From Brachynemurus nebulosus (taxonomy: Eukaryota > Arthropoda > Insecta > Neuroptera > Myrmeleontidae), in the NCBI GenBank assembly GCA_035578155.1, contig JAPWDM010000064.1:836387-900386 (forward strand): a stretch of 64,000 bases of DNA, given 5' to 3'. This document shows, one piece after another, positions 1-11,063 of the stretch (its first letter is position 1; every line of letters begins with the position of its first letter). A program made the position numbers and the translations under genes. The notes beneath the pieces were generated by a model that saw nothing but the letters and a program-made list of their open reading frames with translations, made no database searches and was not told the origin of the DNA.

Positions 1-653
1 AATTGAATGCTATTGTTAAATGTGTTTTAAAAGCATTATGTTTATTCTAAATACAAGTAGGCGAATAGTAATTTTAAAAAATTTAAAAAAAAGTGAACTT
101 ACTTTTATGACAAATGAAATACATACATATTAAGTAATTTAACAATGTTATTAAAGTCACTGTTTATTTATAAATTAGGAATTTTGGATTTTTAGTATTT
201 ATAAAATAGAAATTTTGGATTTTTGTGGAAAGAAAAAATATCTTTATAAAGGCCTTCCAGTTTACTATTTAAAGTCCTTTTTTAATTTTTAAAACTAAAA
301 CATAAAGGCAATTAGCGGATAAACATGGGCAGGAATGTCCTCGTACGAATTGTGTTGGCTTTTTTTCTGCTACCTGTTTTCGGCACAAAATTGAAATTTA
401 CTGAGATACAGCCCTTAAATACTTAAAACCTTTTTTTAAAGCCTCGATCAGCCGAACACTCATCACCAGTTTTGAAACCAACAAAATGACAATTCGGTTG
501 TAGACTTTCAATCACATTTCGCTTGTAGACATTCAATACCGAAGATGAAGGGGAAAATTCGACTACCGTGATGGGGCCCCGCTGCTCACGGCGTTTTTTT
601 TTTATTTTGAAAAAACCCTTGCAAAATTTTGTGTATCTTACTTCGACCAATCC
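1..653. other. AT-rich stretch, no gene seen
   Basis: Low-complexity AT-rich sequence. No motif or recognisable coding segment. A minus-strand open frame at 423-650 has no recognisable domain and looks like chance. Confidence 0.5.
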
Positions 654-1046
654 TCAAAAAAAAATATTTTTTACATACTTTTTCTTTATTTTAAAAGGTA
701 AAATATGGATAAAGGTACTTCTAAAGAAGTGGTCTAAAGCCTGAGGGGGTTCCTTATTAACTGCTAAAGAAATTGGACAATTTATTACCAATTCACAATT
801 ACCCCATGATTTTAAAATTCCGGGGTAATTGTGAACATCGTTCACAAATGCCCCCATCCGGTCAAAAATTTCAGTAGTGTCCTTTTCAGAGTTGAAAATG
901 TTGATATGATGTACAATGAAATTATTGTACAAGTTTCCGTTGTACAAACAACACAAAAAAAAAATAGATTGTTGTTTTTTGTTCATGTAAACTGAATGTA
1001 TTTCCTTGAAAAAGTCTAATTTTCGTTGTTTTTGTGTGAAAATCAT
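654..1046 (-). CDS. Unrecognised 130-codon ORF
   Basis: The frame opens with a true ATG at 1046 and runs 130 codons. Its N-terminal part lies inside a duplicated block (963-1318), so the start region is repeat-derived. The middle (about residues 45-105) has a mixed, protein-like composition with scattered Cys, His and Trp, unlike the poly-K/F frames typical of this AT-rich DNA. The C-terminus is Lys/Ile/Phe-rich and probably spurious. I do not recognise a family. It could be a remnant exon of a mobile element or a chance ORF; I lean to chance or remnant. Confidence 0.2.
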   Translation of the reverse strand: MIFTQKQRKLDFFKEIHSVYMNKKQQSIFFLCCLYNGNLYNNFIVHHINIFNSEKDTTEIFDRMGAFVNDVHNYPGILKSWGNCELVINCPISLAVNKEPPQALDHFFRSTFIHILPFKIKKKYVKNIFF

Positions 1047-1318
1047 GTAATTTTTTGATTTTTTATTTGATAAAATGACAAAATATCATCAAAATATCAT
1101 TTTTAGCTTGTAACAAATTAATACAAAACCATTTTTTTTTATTTTATAGTATTACACCTAATAGATTGTTGTTTTTCATTCATGTTAACTAAAAGTATTC
1201 CCTTGAAAAAGTCTCATTTTCCTTGTTTTTGTGTGAAAATCATGCAATTTTTTGATTTTTAATTTGATAAAATGACAAAATATCATCAAAATATCATTTT
1301 TAGCTTGTAACAAATTTG
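963..1318. repeat. Direct duplication, ~155-bp copies offset 197 bp
   Basis: Two similar copies start with ATAGATTGTTGTTTTT (963 and 1160) and share the block that ends in ATCATTTTTAGCTTGTAACAAAT. They differ at a modest number of positions, so this is a local duplication of moderate age. The 40 bp between copies is unrelated AT-rich DNA. Confidence 0.75.
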
Positions 1319-1539
1319 TTCTTACAATTTTTGTTATTTTTATTTAACCTTGATTTTTTGTATAAATTTGAGGTATGCGTAACTTGCATTAAACAAAGAG
1401 AAATTGTGACCGGTAAAGTATGATGAAAAATTTGAAAGTGTGGTAAATATGAAGAATTTGAGTTGGTCCTTACTCTGATGTAACTCACTCCTCTTGTAAT
1501 CCATTCTAAATAATTTTTCTGATGGCATTCAGATAATAA

Positions 1540-1831
1540 TAGATTTGAGCTTTACTTTATGGTATTCCATATTTGTAAATAATAAACAAATATTTTACTT
1601 CGCAAAAATACCACTTTTATTTGAAACTATGACAACATTGTTTCGAACCGTCAGTTCATTTTCAAACAGAATAAATATTACATTCGTTACATGCCTTATA
1701 TACTAATTTTATCTACCTATGCTTATTAAGGGTGAGTGGTCTGTGATGTGCAAGTGGAAGGGCTAGGAGTGATAGAGGAATCCAAAAATCAAGAAAAACA
1801 AGATTACATTACATGTGACAAGAGGCAAACT
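1540..1831 (+). repeat. Dispersed ~295-bp repeat, copy A
   Basis: Nearly identical, in the same orientation, to 13687-13981. Shared words include GTTTCGAACCGTCAGTTC and ACATTACATGTGACAAGAGG. No ORF, no obvious terminal inverted repeats and no TG...CA ends were found, so the class is open: a solo LTR, SINE or MITE fragment are all possible. Confidence 0.75.
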
Positions 1832-2122
1832 AATTTACAATAACCGATGGATACGTTGTATAGAATCTGACAATTTTTATATCATCCATTTTTCCATATT
1901 TAAATATGAAAAATTATCTAAATAAAGCATAAAGGTGTCTTGAAAATAAAGCATATATGATATAAACACGGAGTTGTGTAATAAATTATGAGGAAATAAA
2001 AATCAATTTTTTTTTTTTAACATCCTCGTTTATCGATTATCAGTTCTAAATAGAACTATAAATCGAGCGATGAGAGAACATAACGGGAATGGTGATTACC
2101 CACTGCTAATTACTCAATAGTT

Positions 2123-2731
2123 ATTTGTGTATTAAGAGCGCAAAATGGTATATTGCCGCTCGATTGAAAATGTTGTTGTTGTCGTTAATTTCATGAGAGC
2201 GGCAATATCATTTTGTGCTCGAATTACACACAAAATTTTTTCTACAATCTTATAAAATGTATTTTTTATTTAAAAGATACTTAAAAAAATAATAATGGAC
2301 GTTAATATTTACTTTAATGTTTTGCAGCTTCAGAAATATTTTGAGGTGTACTTGAGAAATCACTGTCACAATTATATATTTCCATCATATATGTATAGAT
2401 TTCTTAAAATTTTTTATTCTTATTTTTTATTAATTATAGTTATTTTTTATTTTTAATTAATATTTTCTAGTTATTTTGAAATTTAATAAAATTAATATTT
2501 CACTTGAATAATTTTAGAATCTGTTTATTTGTTACCATAGAAAATATAAACAACGCCTACCCGATTTGTAATTAAATATATGTTGAGCGAGCGATAAAGT
2601 ATTACTTTACGCTTTAAAGCGCAAAGTAGTACTTCGTTGCTCGGCAACGAAAGTCTTCGGCAAATTGCCATTTTGCGTTCTCTTCACAGAGCGCAAAAGC
2701 CTTCTTTCCACTAAGATTGTAGAAAAAATAA
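2123..2731. repeat. Fold-back block of nested palindromes
   Basis: Three inverted structures occur together: an imperfect hairpin at about 2123-2236 with arms around GAGCGCAAAATGG and ATTGCCGCTC; a compact near-palindrome at 2585-2643 whose stem runs from CGAGC to GCTCG; and an outer pair TTTTTTCTACAATCTTA (about 2235-2251) / its complement (2713-2730). The word GCGCAAAATGG recurs in both orientations. It looks like a non-autonomous fold-back element or a rearranged MITE pair. It abuts the 3' end of the adjoining LINE. Confidence 0.6.
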
Positions 2732-2769
2732 ATTATATACTAAGTATAATATATACTATTCATTAAAAG

Positions 2770-5306
2770 CTAAATAAATCGATATCTTAATTCTAAAATA
2801 TTCTGTCTATTGAGTCTATACAAAGAGTCACTATTATAAAGTAGGTTAAGGGCACACACATTAGGGTGATTTTCTAGGCGATGAATGTATTTATCACTGT
2901 TTCGTACTATTTCCTCACGCACTGTGGGCATTTGAAGACTGCGATGTATGTCATCGTTACGCACGTACCACGGGGAAGCACTAATGGCTCGTAGCACTTT
3001 AGATTGAAAACGTTGCAATATCTCAATATTGCTAACACTAGCAGTACCCCATGGCGCCATGTTAGTTTTCTATCTAGATTCATACCTAGGTATTTAGCTT
3101 CAGTATCTAATGGTAACACCACATCTTTCAAACTAACTGCAGGGCAGGTTCCTTTTCTCATAGTAAATGTAACTTGCACTGATTTCGTTTCATTTACTCG
3201 AATACGCCATTTATGTAACCATTGCTATATTCGACGCAAGCTAGATTGTAACTTTTGTGACGCAACATTTGGATCTTCATCAGTAGCTAGTATAGCAGTG
3301 TCATCAGCAAATGTTGGAGTAGTATTTTCTTCATCAACCAGCAGATCTGCAGTATATATAAGATAAAGAGCAGGCCATAGAACACTACCTTGTAGTACAT
3401 CGGAACGAACTGGAAACATCTCTGATATTTCACTCTAAAACTTTACATGGAAGTAACGATCTGACAAAATTAGATTTCAGTATTAAGTAAAATGATTCAG
3501 GAATATTTTTCCTTAATTTATACAATAAATCAGTATGCCATACTTTGTCAAATGCTTGACTCAAGTCAAGAAAAGCTGCAGTACATTATTTTTTTTCTTG
3601 AAAAGAACGGTTGATCGTATTAATTACACTATGAACTTGTTCGACGGTTGAATGTTTTGCGCGAAAACCAAACTGATAATCTGGAATAATGTTAAGGTCA
3701 TAGATGTCTCGATGCAGTCTTCTGAGAAATAACTTTTCGAACATTTTGAATAAAACGGGGAGTAAACTGATTGGTTTGTACGACGTCACCTCATTTACTG
3801 GCTTCCCCGGTTTTTGTATTAAGATAATTTGAGCTAATTTCCAAACAGCAAAGAAATATCTTAGCCTTAAAATGGCATTAAAAATTAAATTTATCATCAT
3901 AATACTTTTATTAGGCAATTCTCTTAGAATCCTAACAGTGACAAGATCATAGCCAGGAGCTTTCTTTATATTTAGTTCATTTCAGATAAATCTTATAATT
4001 TCCTTTGGCGAAAAAGGTTCAACTGGCACAGTTGGCTCTGGAGATGCTTCTAAAAGTTGAATTTTTTCGATATTTGAGTTATCTTCGTGATTGCGTTGAA
4101 AAACTTCAAATAATATTTCAGCAAAAAGTTCTGCCTTTTCTCGTGCACTTTTTACCCAGCTTCCATTATTTCTACGAAGTGGTGGTATTGGCTGTTTGTG
4201 GCTGTTTAATGTGCTTAGTAGCTTTCCAAAGGGAGTAGTCAGATGATTCAGTTGGACAAAGATTTTCGAGATAATCTTCAATAGCATCCTGTTTTAATTT
4301 GTTCAGTAATCGCTTTAACTTTTGGGATATTCTGTTAAAACGATTTTTGTCTTCTGGAAACCTGGTTTGTTGCCAAATTCTTCTTAGCCTCCGTTTTTCT
4401 AAAATCAAGTCCTTAACTGTATCTGCTGAGGTAACTTTGGCACCTGAATTATTAACAATGTCTGGAGTGGATTCACAAGCAGCAGATTGAATGATTCTAG
4501 TAAAATTTACCACTGCTTGATCTTACTTTAATTCTGAATTTAGGGATGTTCTTAAGGTAATTTTGTTGTCAGTATAGTTTCGAAAGTAATCCCAATCTGT
4601 AAGTTTATTAAACGGGACAGGTATTTTCTCTTTATGGATTAATTTTGTTCTAACTGTAAGCAGAACAGGTGAATGATTCGATGAGAAGTCAAAACATGAC
4701 TTTATCTCCATGTATCTACTAGACATATTTTTCGTAACAAATAAGTCCAGCAAATCTGGAATTTTATTTAGGTCAGACGGCCAATAAGTTGGTTCACCCG
4801 CAGATAGATGATTCAGATTGTTTTCATCGATAACTTTTAGGAGATTTCTACCTTTAGAACTGATAAGCCTCGAACCCCAATGCGTGTGCTTAGCGCTGTA
4901 GTCACCGCCTGAAGTAAATCGATTTCCGAGGACAATACACAGCGGAAAATGTTATTGGTCCAATCCAATCTTCTACCACTACACTTGTTGCTTGAAGGTA
5001 TTCTTTATTATAATTTTGTAGCTCGTGATGTTTTAAGTTGTTCTTGATTATAATCGCTGTACCGCCGTGGCCTCTACCACTAGGATGTTTCGTATCATAA
5101 ACAGTATAGCTTCTTATTTTAAGATAACTTCTCTGAGTGAATCTCGTTTCAAATATTGGGGCTATATCTGTGTTATGATCTTGAAGAAATGTTTCATGTT
5201 CCAGACGACGGTTTAATAAACCATTTGCATTCCATAAAACTATATTTATGGATAAAGCCATTTTTACTATCTTCGCAGCCAGCGTTGTTAACAGATTAAC
5301 AATCAC
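2770..5306 (-). pseudogene. Jockey-type LINE ORF2 (endonuclease plus reverse transcriptase), decayed
   Basis: ORF2 nicks target DNA and copies the RNA at the nick. The endonuclease begins at 5306 with VLWNANGLLNRR (catalytic Asn region) and GTAIIIKN. The open frame breaks near 4910, where sequence resumes as GGDYSAKHTHWGSRLI, so the stretch normally lying between the two endonuclease blocks is deleted. SSNHSPVLL (about 4680) is the Ser-Asp/Asn-His motif. RT pieces follow: KPGKPVNEVTSYKPISLLP and FGFRAKHST (3918-3586), GSVLWPALYLIYTADL with FADD (3419-3225), then the thumb and C-terminal region (3179-2770) with WGTASVSNIEILQRFQSK. At least five frame changes separate the pieces. Confidence 0.85.
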
Positions 5307-6497
5307 GCGCTATTTTGTTTCATAAGATCTCGAAACATTTCTTTCAGCTCTGAAAATGACTGCTTCATAAAAGCGATTAAATCTTGATTTGTATTATGTT
5401 CAGTGGCGGCTTCAATAGTGTTAGTGGAGGGCAAATCTCCACCTGCTTGTGCATAGGTGAAGTTTTCTCTCACGTAGTTCAAAAATGGGACTCGTGAGAT
5501 CAAGTTGAATTCAGTAGGCTGCTTTCTTCTCAATGGAGGGTAACGCTTTTCTAAAAGTTTTTTTTAAACGATACAACCTTTATAATTTGCTGGATGATTT
5601 TCACCACAGTTAAAACAAACAGCAGGGATATCTTTTCTTTTTTTCTCGCACGCACTTGTCTGATGATTTCCAGTACACTTTACACATCTATAAATACATC
5701 CACTGCTGTTTTGGGTGTGATCAAATCTCTGGCATCTTTTACATTGCGGAATTTCCCTTTTTTATTAGGTGGTTCAAATTTTACAATTTTATTTCCCATT
5801 TTTGTGACCTGGTAAATTGATTTGTTATTTTCATTATTCCTCAGATCAATAAAGAACAAAGGTAATGGTTCTTTGGTTTTAGCGTGTTTTATATTGGATA
5901 CGTTTTCTACAACATATCCAAGTTCGACAACAATCCGCGGCTATTTCTTCTTGTATGATGGAGTGATGAACATTCCTCAAAACAACTCGAAAAGGTAGTT
6001 CTTGTTTTAAGCAATGAGTGTAATAATTTACATTACGTGATTTAAAATATGTGATCAACGCGCGGTAGTAGAAACATCTACCTACTTGTATAATTTTTAT
6101 TTGATTATTCATAACTTTAAACAAGCATTTATTACTGAAGCCATTCAAATTTAGTTCCTGCTCAAACGATTTAAAATTAATAACATTTGTTACGAAAATA
6201 GGTTGCACTGGTTGCAATTTGTTATTCGATTGGTCGTTATCTGGAATGAAGACCTGGGATGAAGTGCTTAATCTTCTTATAAACATTCTGTTTTTTTTGT
6301 TCAAATTTCTCGGTTTGGCTTTTGTAATTAGAAAGTTTATCCCTTATTTTGCGAATGACTGATGCACTAGCTAACTGTTGATCGCTGTTTACTTCATTTA
6401 ATTCGTCGAACAGTGATTTAGGCTTATTTGATGCAACTGGTAGGTAAATATATCTGCTTGTTACATTATTATCTGAACCGCCACTGGCTGATTGCAT
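5303..6497 (-). pseudogene. Jockey-type LINE ORF1 (gag-like, three zinc knuckles), frameshifted
   Basis: ORF1 proteins of this group bind their own RNA and form the retrotransposition particle. The frame starts at a true ATG at 6497. It shifts near 6300 in an A8 run, again near 5930, and again near 5770, with a stop near 5575. Read across the shifts, a segment resembling the PRE_C2HC domain (about 6040-5880) is followed by three knuckles: CKRCQRFDHTQNSSGC, CVKCTGNHQTSAC and CFNCGENHPANYKGC (about 5760-5580). The last piece (5533-5303) is a hydrophilic C-terminal tail ending in a stop that overlaps the start of ORF2 by 4 bases. The three knuckles make the assignment firm; the frameshifts make it a pseudogene. 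Confidence 0.85.
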
Positions 6498-7734
6498 AAT
6501 AGTAGGTAAACCTAATTACTTCACTATAACTAGGTTATTAGGTATTACACAAAAATATTGTCCAATAAGCGTATTGAACAATAGCAATGAAAATGAAAAA
6601 TAAAAATAAAAAAATGAATTCAAAATTAGGTAATTACTGACTAAGCACTGCAAATATTAGAATATGAATTATTGTACAATAACCTTAATAATAATATGCA
6701 AACACAACAATGTTTTTTATTATTAATAATCATAAATAATAATTTAACAAAAAACACGTCCGCTCACGATGAATAACAGTATCGAACTAAAAAAAAAGAA
6801 AAATTAAATGTTGATTTTTTTAAACTTTTTCTCTCTTAAAACATGTGTGTTCTAACTTCATATTTTTATGTTGTATCGAATGAACTAAAAACTCAATAAA
6901 ATTAAAGATAGGTTTGTAGTTTTACAAAGGCACGTATTTTAAATATCGTAGCGACACTTTTGTTGATTTAAGCATTGAAATGAGAAAGGTTCTGTAATAC
7001 CATGGTATCCAAGATATGAATATATTCGTGAGAAAAAGGTGTACAAAATTTCAATGAATTTTAATCAAGTTTACAATTACGAACTCAGAAAACCCAATCT
7101 CAACATCAGATATCCGTTTTCCATATATAATTTTATCTAATATTTATACAGGAATAAGATTTATTTAAATATTTTTACACAAAGAGATATTGTTTACATT
7201 AGTAATTAATAAATTTAAATTTTTGATAGCAAATTCAATGTTTAAAAATAAATCTCCGGATACATATACTACTGCAAACAATTAAGAGAGCAAAAAAAAA
7301 AAGTTGTCAATTTATAGTGATTTTTGAAGCGCTATATTTCCGTGGAAAATGGTCGTATCGACATGCTAAAAAAAGCGTTTTGAAGCTGTAAGAATCTAGT
7401 TTTCCGACCTTTCATCCAAAAATTTTAAGGAGTGACAGTTATAGAGCAATTATAAGGAATAACACAAAGAAAGTTTTTGCAAATTTGTCTCTTTTTTTTG
7501 GTCTACGGGCTTGAAAAATTTATTTACAGTAAAACCATGGTATCGGCATGATAGCCTGTTTATTCAGCTTCAAATTCCTTTTTAAAATTTTTCTCTATGT
7601 TGATTTGTTCTGGAGGTATCCAACTTTGAATGCAAAAGGATCCTTTTTGTTTTAACCATCGCTATCTCAATAACTAGTGATCGAACAGAATATTGAAGGG
7701 CGGTTTTGGAATATGGAATTACCAAATACACAAA
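6498..7734. other. AT-rich intergenic DNA, no gene seen
   Basis: Low-complexity AT-rich sequence with no recognisable protein, RNA gene or terminal repeat. The part next to 6497 may include the 5' UTR of the adjoining LINE, but I see no boundary. Confidence 0.4.
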
Positions 7735-7785
7735 TATACCAAATACACAAATATACCAAATACACAAATATACCAAATACAATAT
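7733..7785. repeat. 17-bp tandem repeat
   Basis: Three full copies plus a partial copy of ACCAAATACACAAATAT in direct order. It lies in AT-rich DNA with no flanking gene; the antisense frame across it (7582-7782) is a repeat artefact. Confidence 0.85.
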
Positions 7786-7789
7786 ATAT

Positions 7790-8333
7790 TAAACTCAAAT
7801 AAATTGGCTCAGTAATTTGATCAAAAAAAATTTTTTTTGAAAATTTTTGTCTGTTTGTGTATTCATAAACTATTAGCCTCGGAGGGTTGAAATTTGGCAG
7901 GAATGTATCTGGAGCTAAGAAGTATTATTTCCTATAAAAACAATTAATTTTGCGTCAAGGGCCGTTTTCCCTATCTTACCCGGCAATGCCCTTTGATCTT
8001 ATTATTGTTTACATGTTAAAAAGTGATCAATGTGTACCTATTTTTTTTTTTTAAAAAAACTATGCTTAATAAAAAAAAATTTAAAAAGAAAACCGATCCT
8101 TTGATTTACACCCATCCCTAAAAAAGAAATCAAACTAATTTTTAATATTATACATTAAGCTTGATGTATATATAAAAATTCTATTTAAAATTATGGTACA
8201 CCATATATACTCGTAAATTTTACAAAAATGTATCACTCTATATATTTTTTATCCATACATTCTTTTAATGGTGACATTTAATATCAAAATACATATTACT
8301 CAGCTAAAAATCGTTACTTACTCGTTAAAAATC
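7790..8333. other. AT-rich stretch, no gene seen
   Basis: Homopolymer-rich sequence. The block at about 7830-7980, with CTGTTTGTGTATTC and a following GAGGGTTGAAATTTGG, resembles the tails of common insect interspersed repeats, but no boundary can be set. Confidence 0.35.
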
Positions 8334-8364
8334 GTTAATGATTTCTCTAACAGAAATCATTAAC
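8334..8364. repeat. Perfect 13-bp inverted repeat at LINE 5' edge
   Basis: GTTAATGATTTCT at 8334-8346 and its exact complement at 8352-8364 are separated by CTAAC. It coincides with the first recognisable residues of the truncated RT. Confidence 0.8.
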
Positions 8365-8715
8365 TTTTCCATATATAGTTGCTCGGTCCCAGAAATTTGG
8401 AAATTGTCCGTTATAACACCCATTCCCAAGACAAAAAATGCAGGCAAAGTTGAACACTACAGGCCTATCAGCATTCTACCAACTATGTCTAAAGTAATTG
8501 AGAACATAGTGCACAAACAAGTTGATGAATATCTTGAACGAAATAATTTCTACTATGAAAAACAATCTGGTTTTCGTAAACATCACAGTACAACAACAGC
8601 ACTGGTATATTTTGTTTATTGTGTTTAGCATATGAATCTGTTCTACAAAACAGAGAAGGAAATATAGTGTTCATTCCAGGTGTTCATATTCCAAATAAAA
8701 TAAAAAGCTATATAT

Positions 8716-8775
<60 letters not shown>

Positions 8776-9745
8776 ATGAACATCATATTTCCTTCTCTGT
8801 TTTGCAGAACAGATTCATATGCTAAACACAATAAACAAAATATACATACTGTAAGTCAATTAAAAAGTTGCATTGATAATGGCAACATTGCCTTTTTGAT
8901 TCTCTTAGATTTCTCCAAGGCATTTGATACAGTTAGCCATTCACGTCTCATTTCAAAATTAGAGTCGTTAGGATTTTCTCACTTCACAAGAGGGTGGTTT
9001 GAAGACTATCTCTCAAATAGATTCCAACGAACAAAGATTCTTTGTCAAGGAAAAAGAATGATTTCCAATGCACTAATGGTAAACTGTGGTGTTCCTCAAG
9101 GCAGGATCCTTGGACCACTGCTTTTTTAAAATCTACGTTGCAGATCTTGATAAACATATTAAATATTCGGATATATGATACATCAGTATGCTGATGACAT
9201 TCAACTTATTACTATTGCCTCAACTACTGATGTCAATCGTCAAATTAATTTATAAATAATTAATTTTAAATATTGATTTAAATACCATCGCTTCATGGGC
9301 GAATGCAAATAATCTAAGATTAAATCCAAGTAAAACAGTTGTTATGCCAGTCGGGACTCGATCTACTGTTCAAAATTTCTTAAGTGAGTCAGATACTAAA
9401 ATCTGTATACCTGAGATTTCTGTTGATTATGTCCAGTCAGCTAAAGTATTCGGAATGACTTTGGATCAAAATTTACGTTGGGATAGGCATATTAATTCCG
9501 TCTGTTCCAAGGCGTATTATAGGCTGAAAATTTTATATAATACTAAATACATGCTGAGTACAAAAATTAAAATCTACTTAATTAAACAGCTTATATTTCC
9601 GTATCTTACTTACGGTGATATTTGTTATTATTGTTATCATAAACTGCAAAAAGTTGTCTAAGATTTGCAGTGAATTTTCTTTGCAGTGATCAATTCTTGT
9701 CTAAGATTTGCATGTAACTTACGGAGAATATAAGAATTTACTCAT
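8338..9745 (+). pseudogene. 5'-truncated LINE reverse transcriptase, interrupted and frameshifted
   Basis: RT domain of a Jockey/CR1-like non-LTR element. PIPKTKNAGKVEHYRPIS and FRKHHSTTTAL (8338-8600) are fingers blocks 1-2. The frame is then interrupted by a palindromic insert (8605-8850) and resumes with IDNGNIAFLILLDFSKAFD (catalytic Asp region, about 8870-8935) and GVPQGRILGPLLF (about 9090-9126). The YADD block (QYADDIQLIT, about 9188-9217) is in a shifted frame. The thumb region (9344-9661) has AKVFGMTLDQNLRWDRHI. A short tail reading CLRFACNLRR ends near 9745. Endonuclease, ORF1 and 3' tail are absent. Stops and shifts make it dead. Confidence 0.85.
8605..8850. repeat. ~245-bp near-palindrome with (TA)n centre inside an RT gene
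   Basis: Left arm (from GTATATTTTGTTTATTGTG, about 8605) and right arm (ending CACAATAAACAAAATATAC, about 8850) are inverted copies of about 60 bp with only a few mismatches. A (TA)n tract (about 8716-8772) framed by TATATAGGTATA and TATACCTATG lies at the centre. It splits the RT reading frame, so it arrived after the LINE. ACTG occurs just outside both arms and may be part of a target duplication, but this is not certain. It resembles a fold-back MITE. Confidence 0.75.
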
Positions 9746-10680
9746 TTAATGTAAAATATTTGATCATCAACAATTAAATAAAAATGAATATCTTAAAATA
9801 TATAGTAATATATTATGCATATAAAATGTATTATTTCTCTCTAAGTATAAATACAGTACTCTGTTAAAAATAAGGGCTTCTACACCGCCAAAAATCATAT
9901 TTTTGAATATTTTTAAAACTGAATATGTAATGTCGATAATTTTAAACAGTTTTGAAACATTAATTTCTCGTCATAGATATTTTTCAGTCTTAAATTAATA
10001 GCACAATGTTCTATATATTTTAAGGAAAATTTCTTTACCATATTTGTTTACTTAAACAATGTATCTGTTTTTGTTAAATTTATTACTTGTTAGTTTAATT
10101 ACTAAAAATTAGTTAAATATATCTATAGGTATTAAATAACCTCTAGTTTTTGTAAACGACTGTAATAGGATTGTAAATTTTTTATTTACTTATCTAATAT
10201 TTTAAACAAGAAATTCTTTTTTATCAACATCAAATCAGCATTTTGTACATACTCCAATATGTACCTACTCTATATTATTATAATTTTATTTATAAAATAA
10301 AATGTATTTAATTATTAACAATTTTATAGAATTTAAGAAAATGACAAACTAATTACACGATATTTCTGGTTAAATACTAAATCATGCAGTTAAAAATCAT
10401 ATCTATATGTATATTAACAAGTTTGCCAAAATCATGATGGAAACATTAATTTTGACCATGAGCAAGCATGTTTTTTATAAACTGGGCACTAAAATTGAAA
10501 TGAAAATGAAAATTCTGGTTTTCTAGATAATCATGTGAAGAAACACTTTTTAAGATTAAAAAAATTAATGTTGTGTTAACCTTTCTACTCCTAAATAAAA
10601 GAATTCATACAGTTTAAAACATTATTTATAAAAAATCGAAAATCGATAGAGTTAAACAATTTAAACAATACCGTCGCTCC
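9746..10680. other. AT-rich intergenic DNA, no gene seen
   Basis: No protein-like frame, tandem array or terminal repeat recognised. Confidence 0.45.
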
Positions 10681-10840
10681 CAAAGAGCCACTCCCAAAGT
10701 GTCACTCCCAGAGTCACTCCCAAAGAGTCACTCTATGGGGGTGACTCCAAAAGTGTCACTCTCACAGTCACTCCCAAAAAGTTACCCCCAAAGAGTCAGT
10801 ACCAGAGAATCACTCCCAAAGAGTCATTGCATAGGCACAA
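10681..10840. repeat. Degenerate minisatellite, unit near CACTCCCAAAGAGT
   Basis: About ten degenerate copies of a 13-15-bp unit such as GTCACTCCCAAAGA lie in direct order, with one inverted copy (GGGGGTGACTCC, about 10735). The local GC content is well above the surroundings. The plus-strand frame 10699-10899 simply translates the repeat (Ser/Pro/Lys-rich) and is not treated as a gene. Confidence 0.75.
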
Positions 10841-10913
10841 TACGCAGGATTTTTAGTCAGTCGAATTCAGTTCAGCTATTCGTAAATAAGTTGCAATAGT
10901 ATACTGTTAAGCT

Positions 10914-11063
10914 ATGCATAGTTGTGAATTTTGTGGTATGGAATTTTCTCGGAAGTCTAATCTCTGGCGTCATTTAAGAACCAACATAATTCTATTAATA
11001 TCAGCATACTTTCTAATGACGTCAGCTGACAATTTATACGAGTTTAAACCTGTTTTAAGATAA
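10914..11063 (+). pseudogene. Orphan C2H2 zinc-finger-like ORF (49 aa), truncated finger
   Basis: A short ORF with true ATG encodes CEFCGMEFSRKSNLWRHLRT near its N-terminus. This matches the C2H2 finger pattern: Cys-X2-Cys, then 12 residues with a conserved Phe and Leu, then His. The second His expected 4-6 residues later is missing; the sequence runs into a duplicated block (from about 10992) instead. So the finger was cut by the repeat, or it is a broken exon. It starts about 75 bp after the CACTCCCAAAGAGT minisatellite. It may be a remnant of a zinc-finger gene, or chance, although the full finger spacing makes chance unlikely. Confidence 0.45.

Larger units (their letters stand above)
2735..6497 (-). 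mobile_element. Degenerate Jockey-clade non-LTR retrotransposon
   Basis: A near full-length LINE reading right to left: ORF1 (gag-like, 6497-5303) followed by ORF2 (endonuclease/reverse transcriptase, about 5306-2770). The order, the three CCHC knuckles in ORF1 and the apurinic-type endonuclease ahead of the RT place it in the Jockey group. Multiple frameshifts, stops and at least two internal deletions make it inactive. No clear poly(A) tail is visible near 2735. The fold-back block at 2123-2731 adjoins its 3' side. Confidence 0.85.

Noticed and set aside
10699..10899. Secreted or repeat-containing small protein gene
   Set aside because: The frame simply translates the CACTCCCAAAGAGT minisatellite and has no signal peptide or conserved end.
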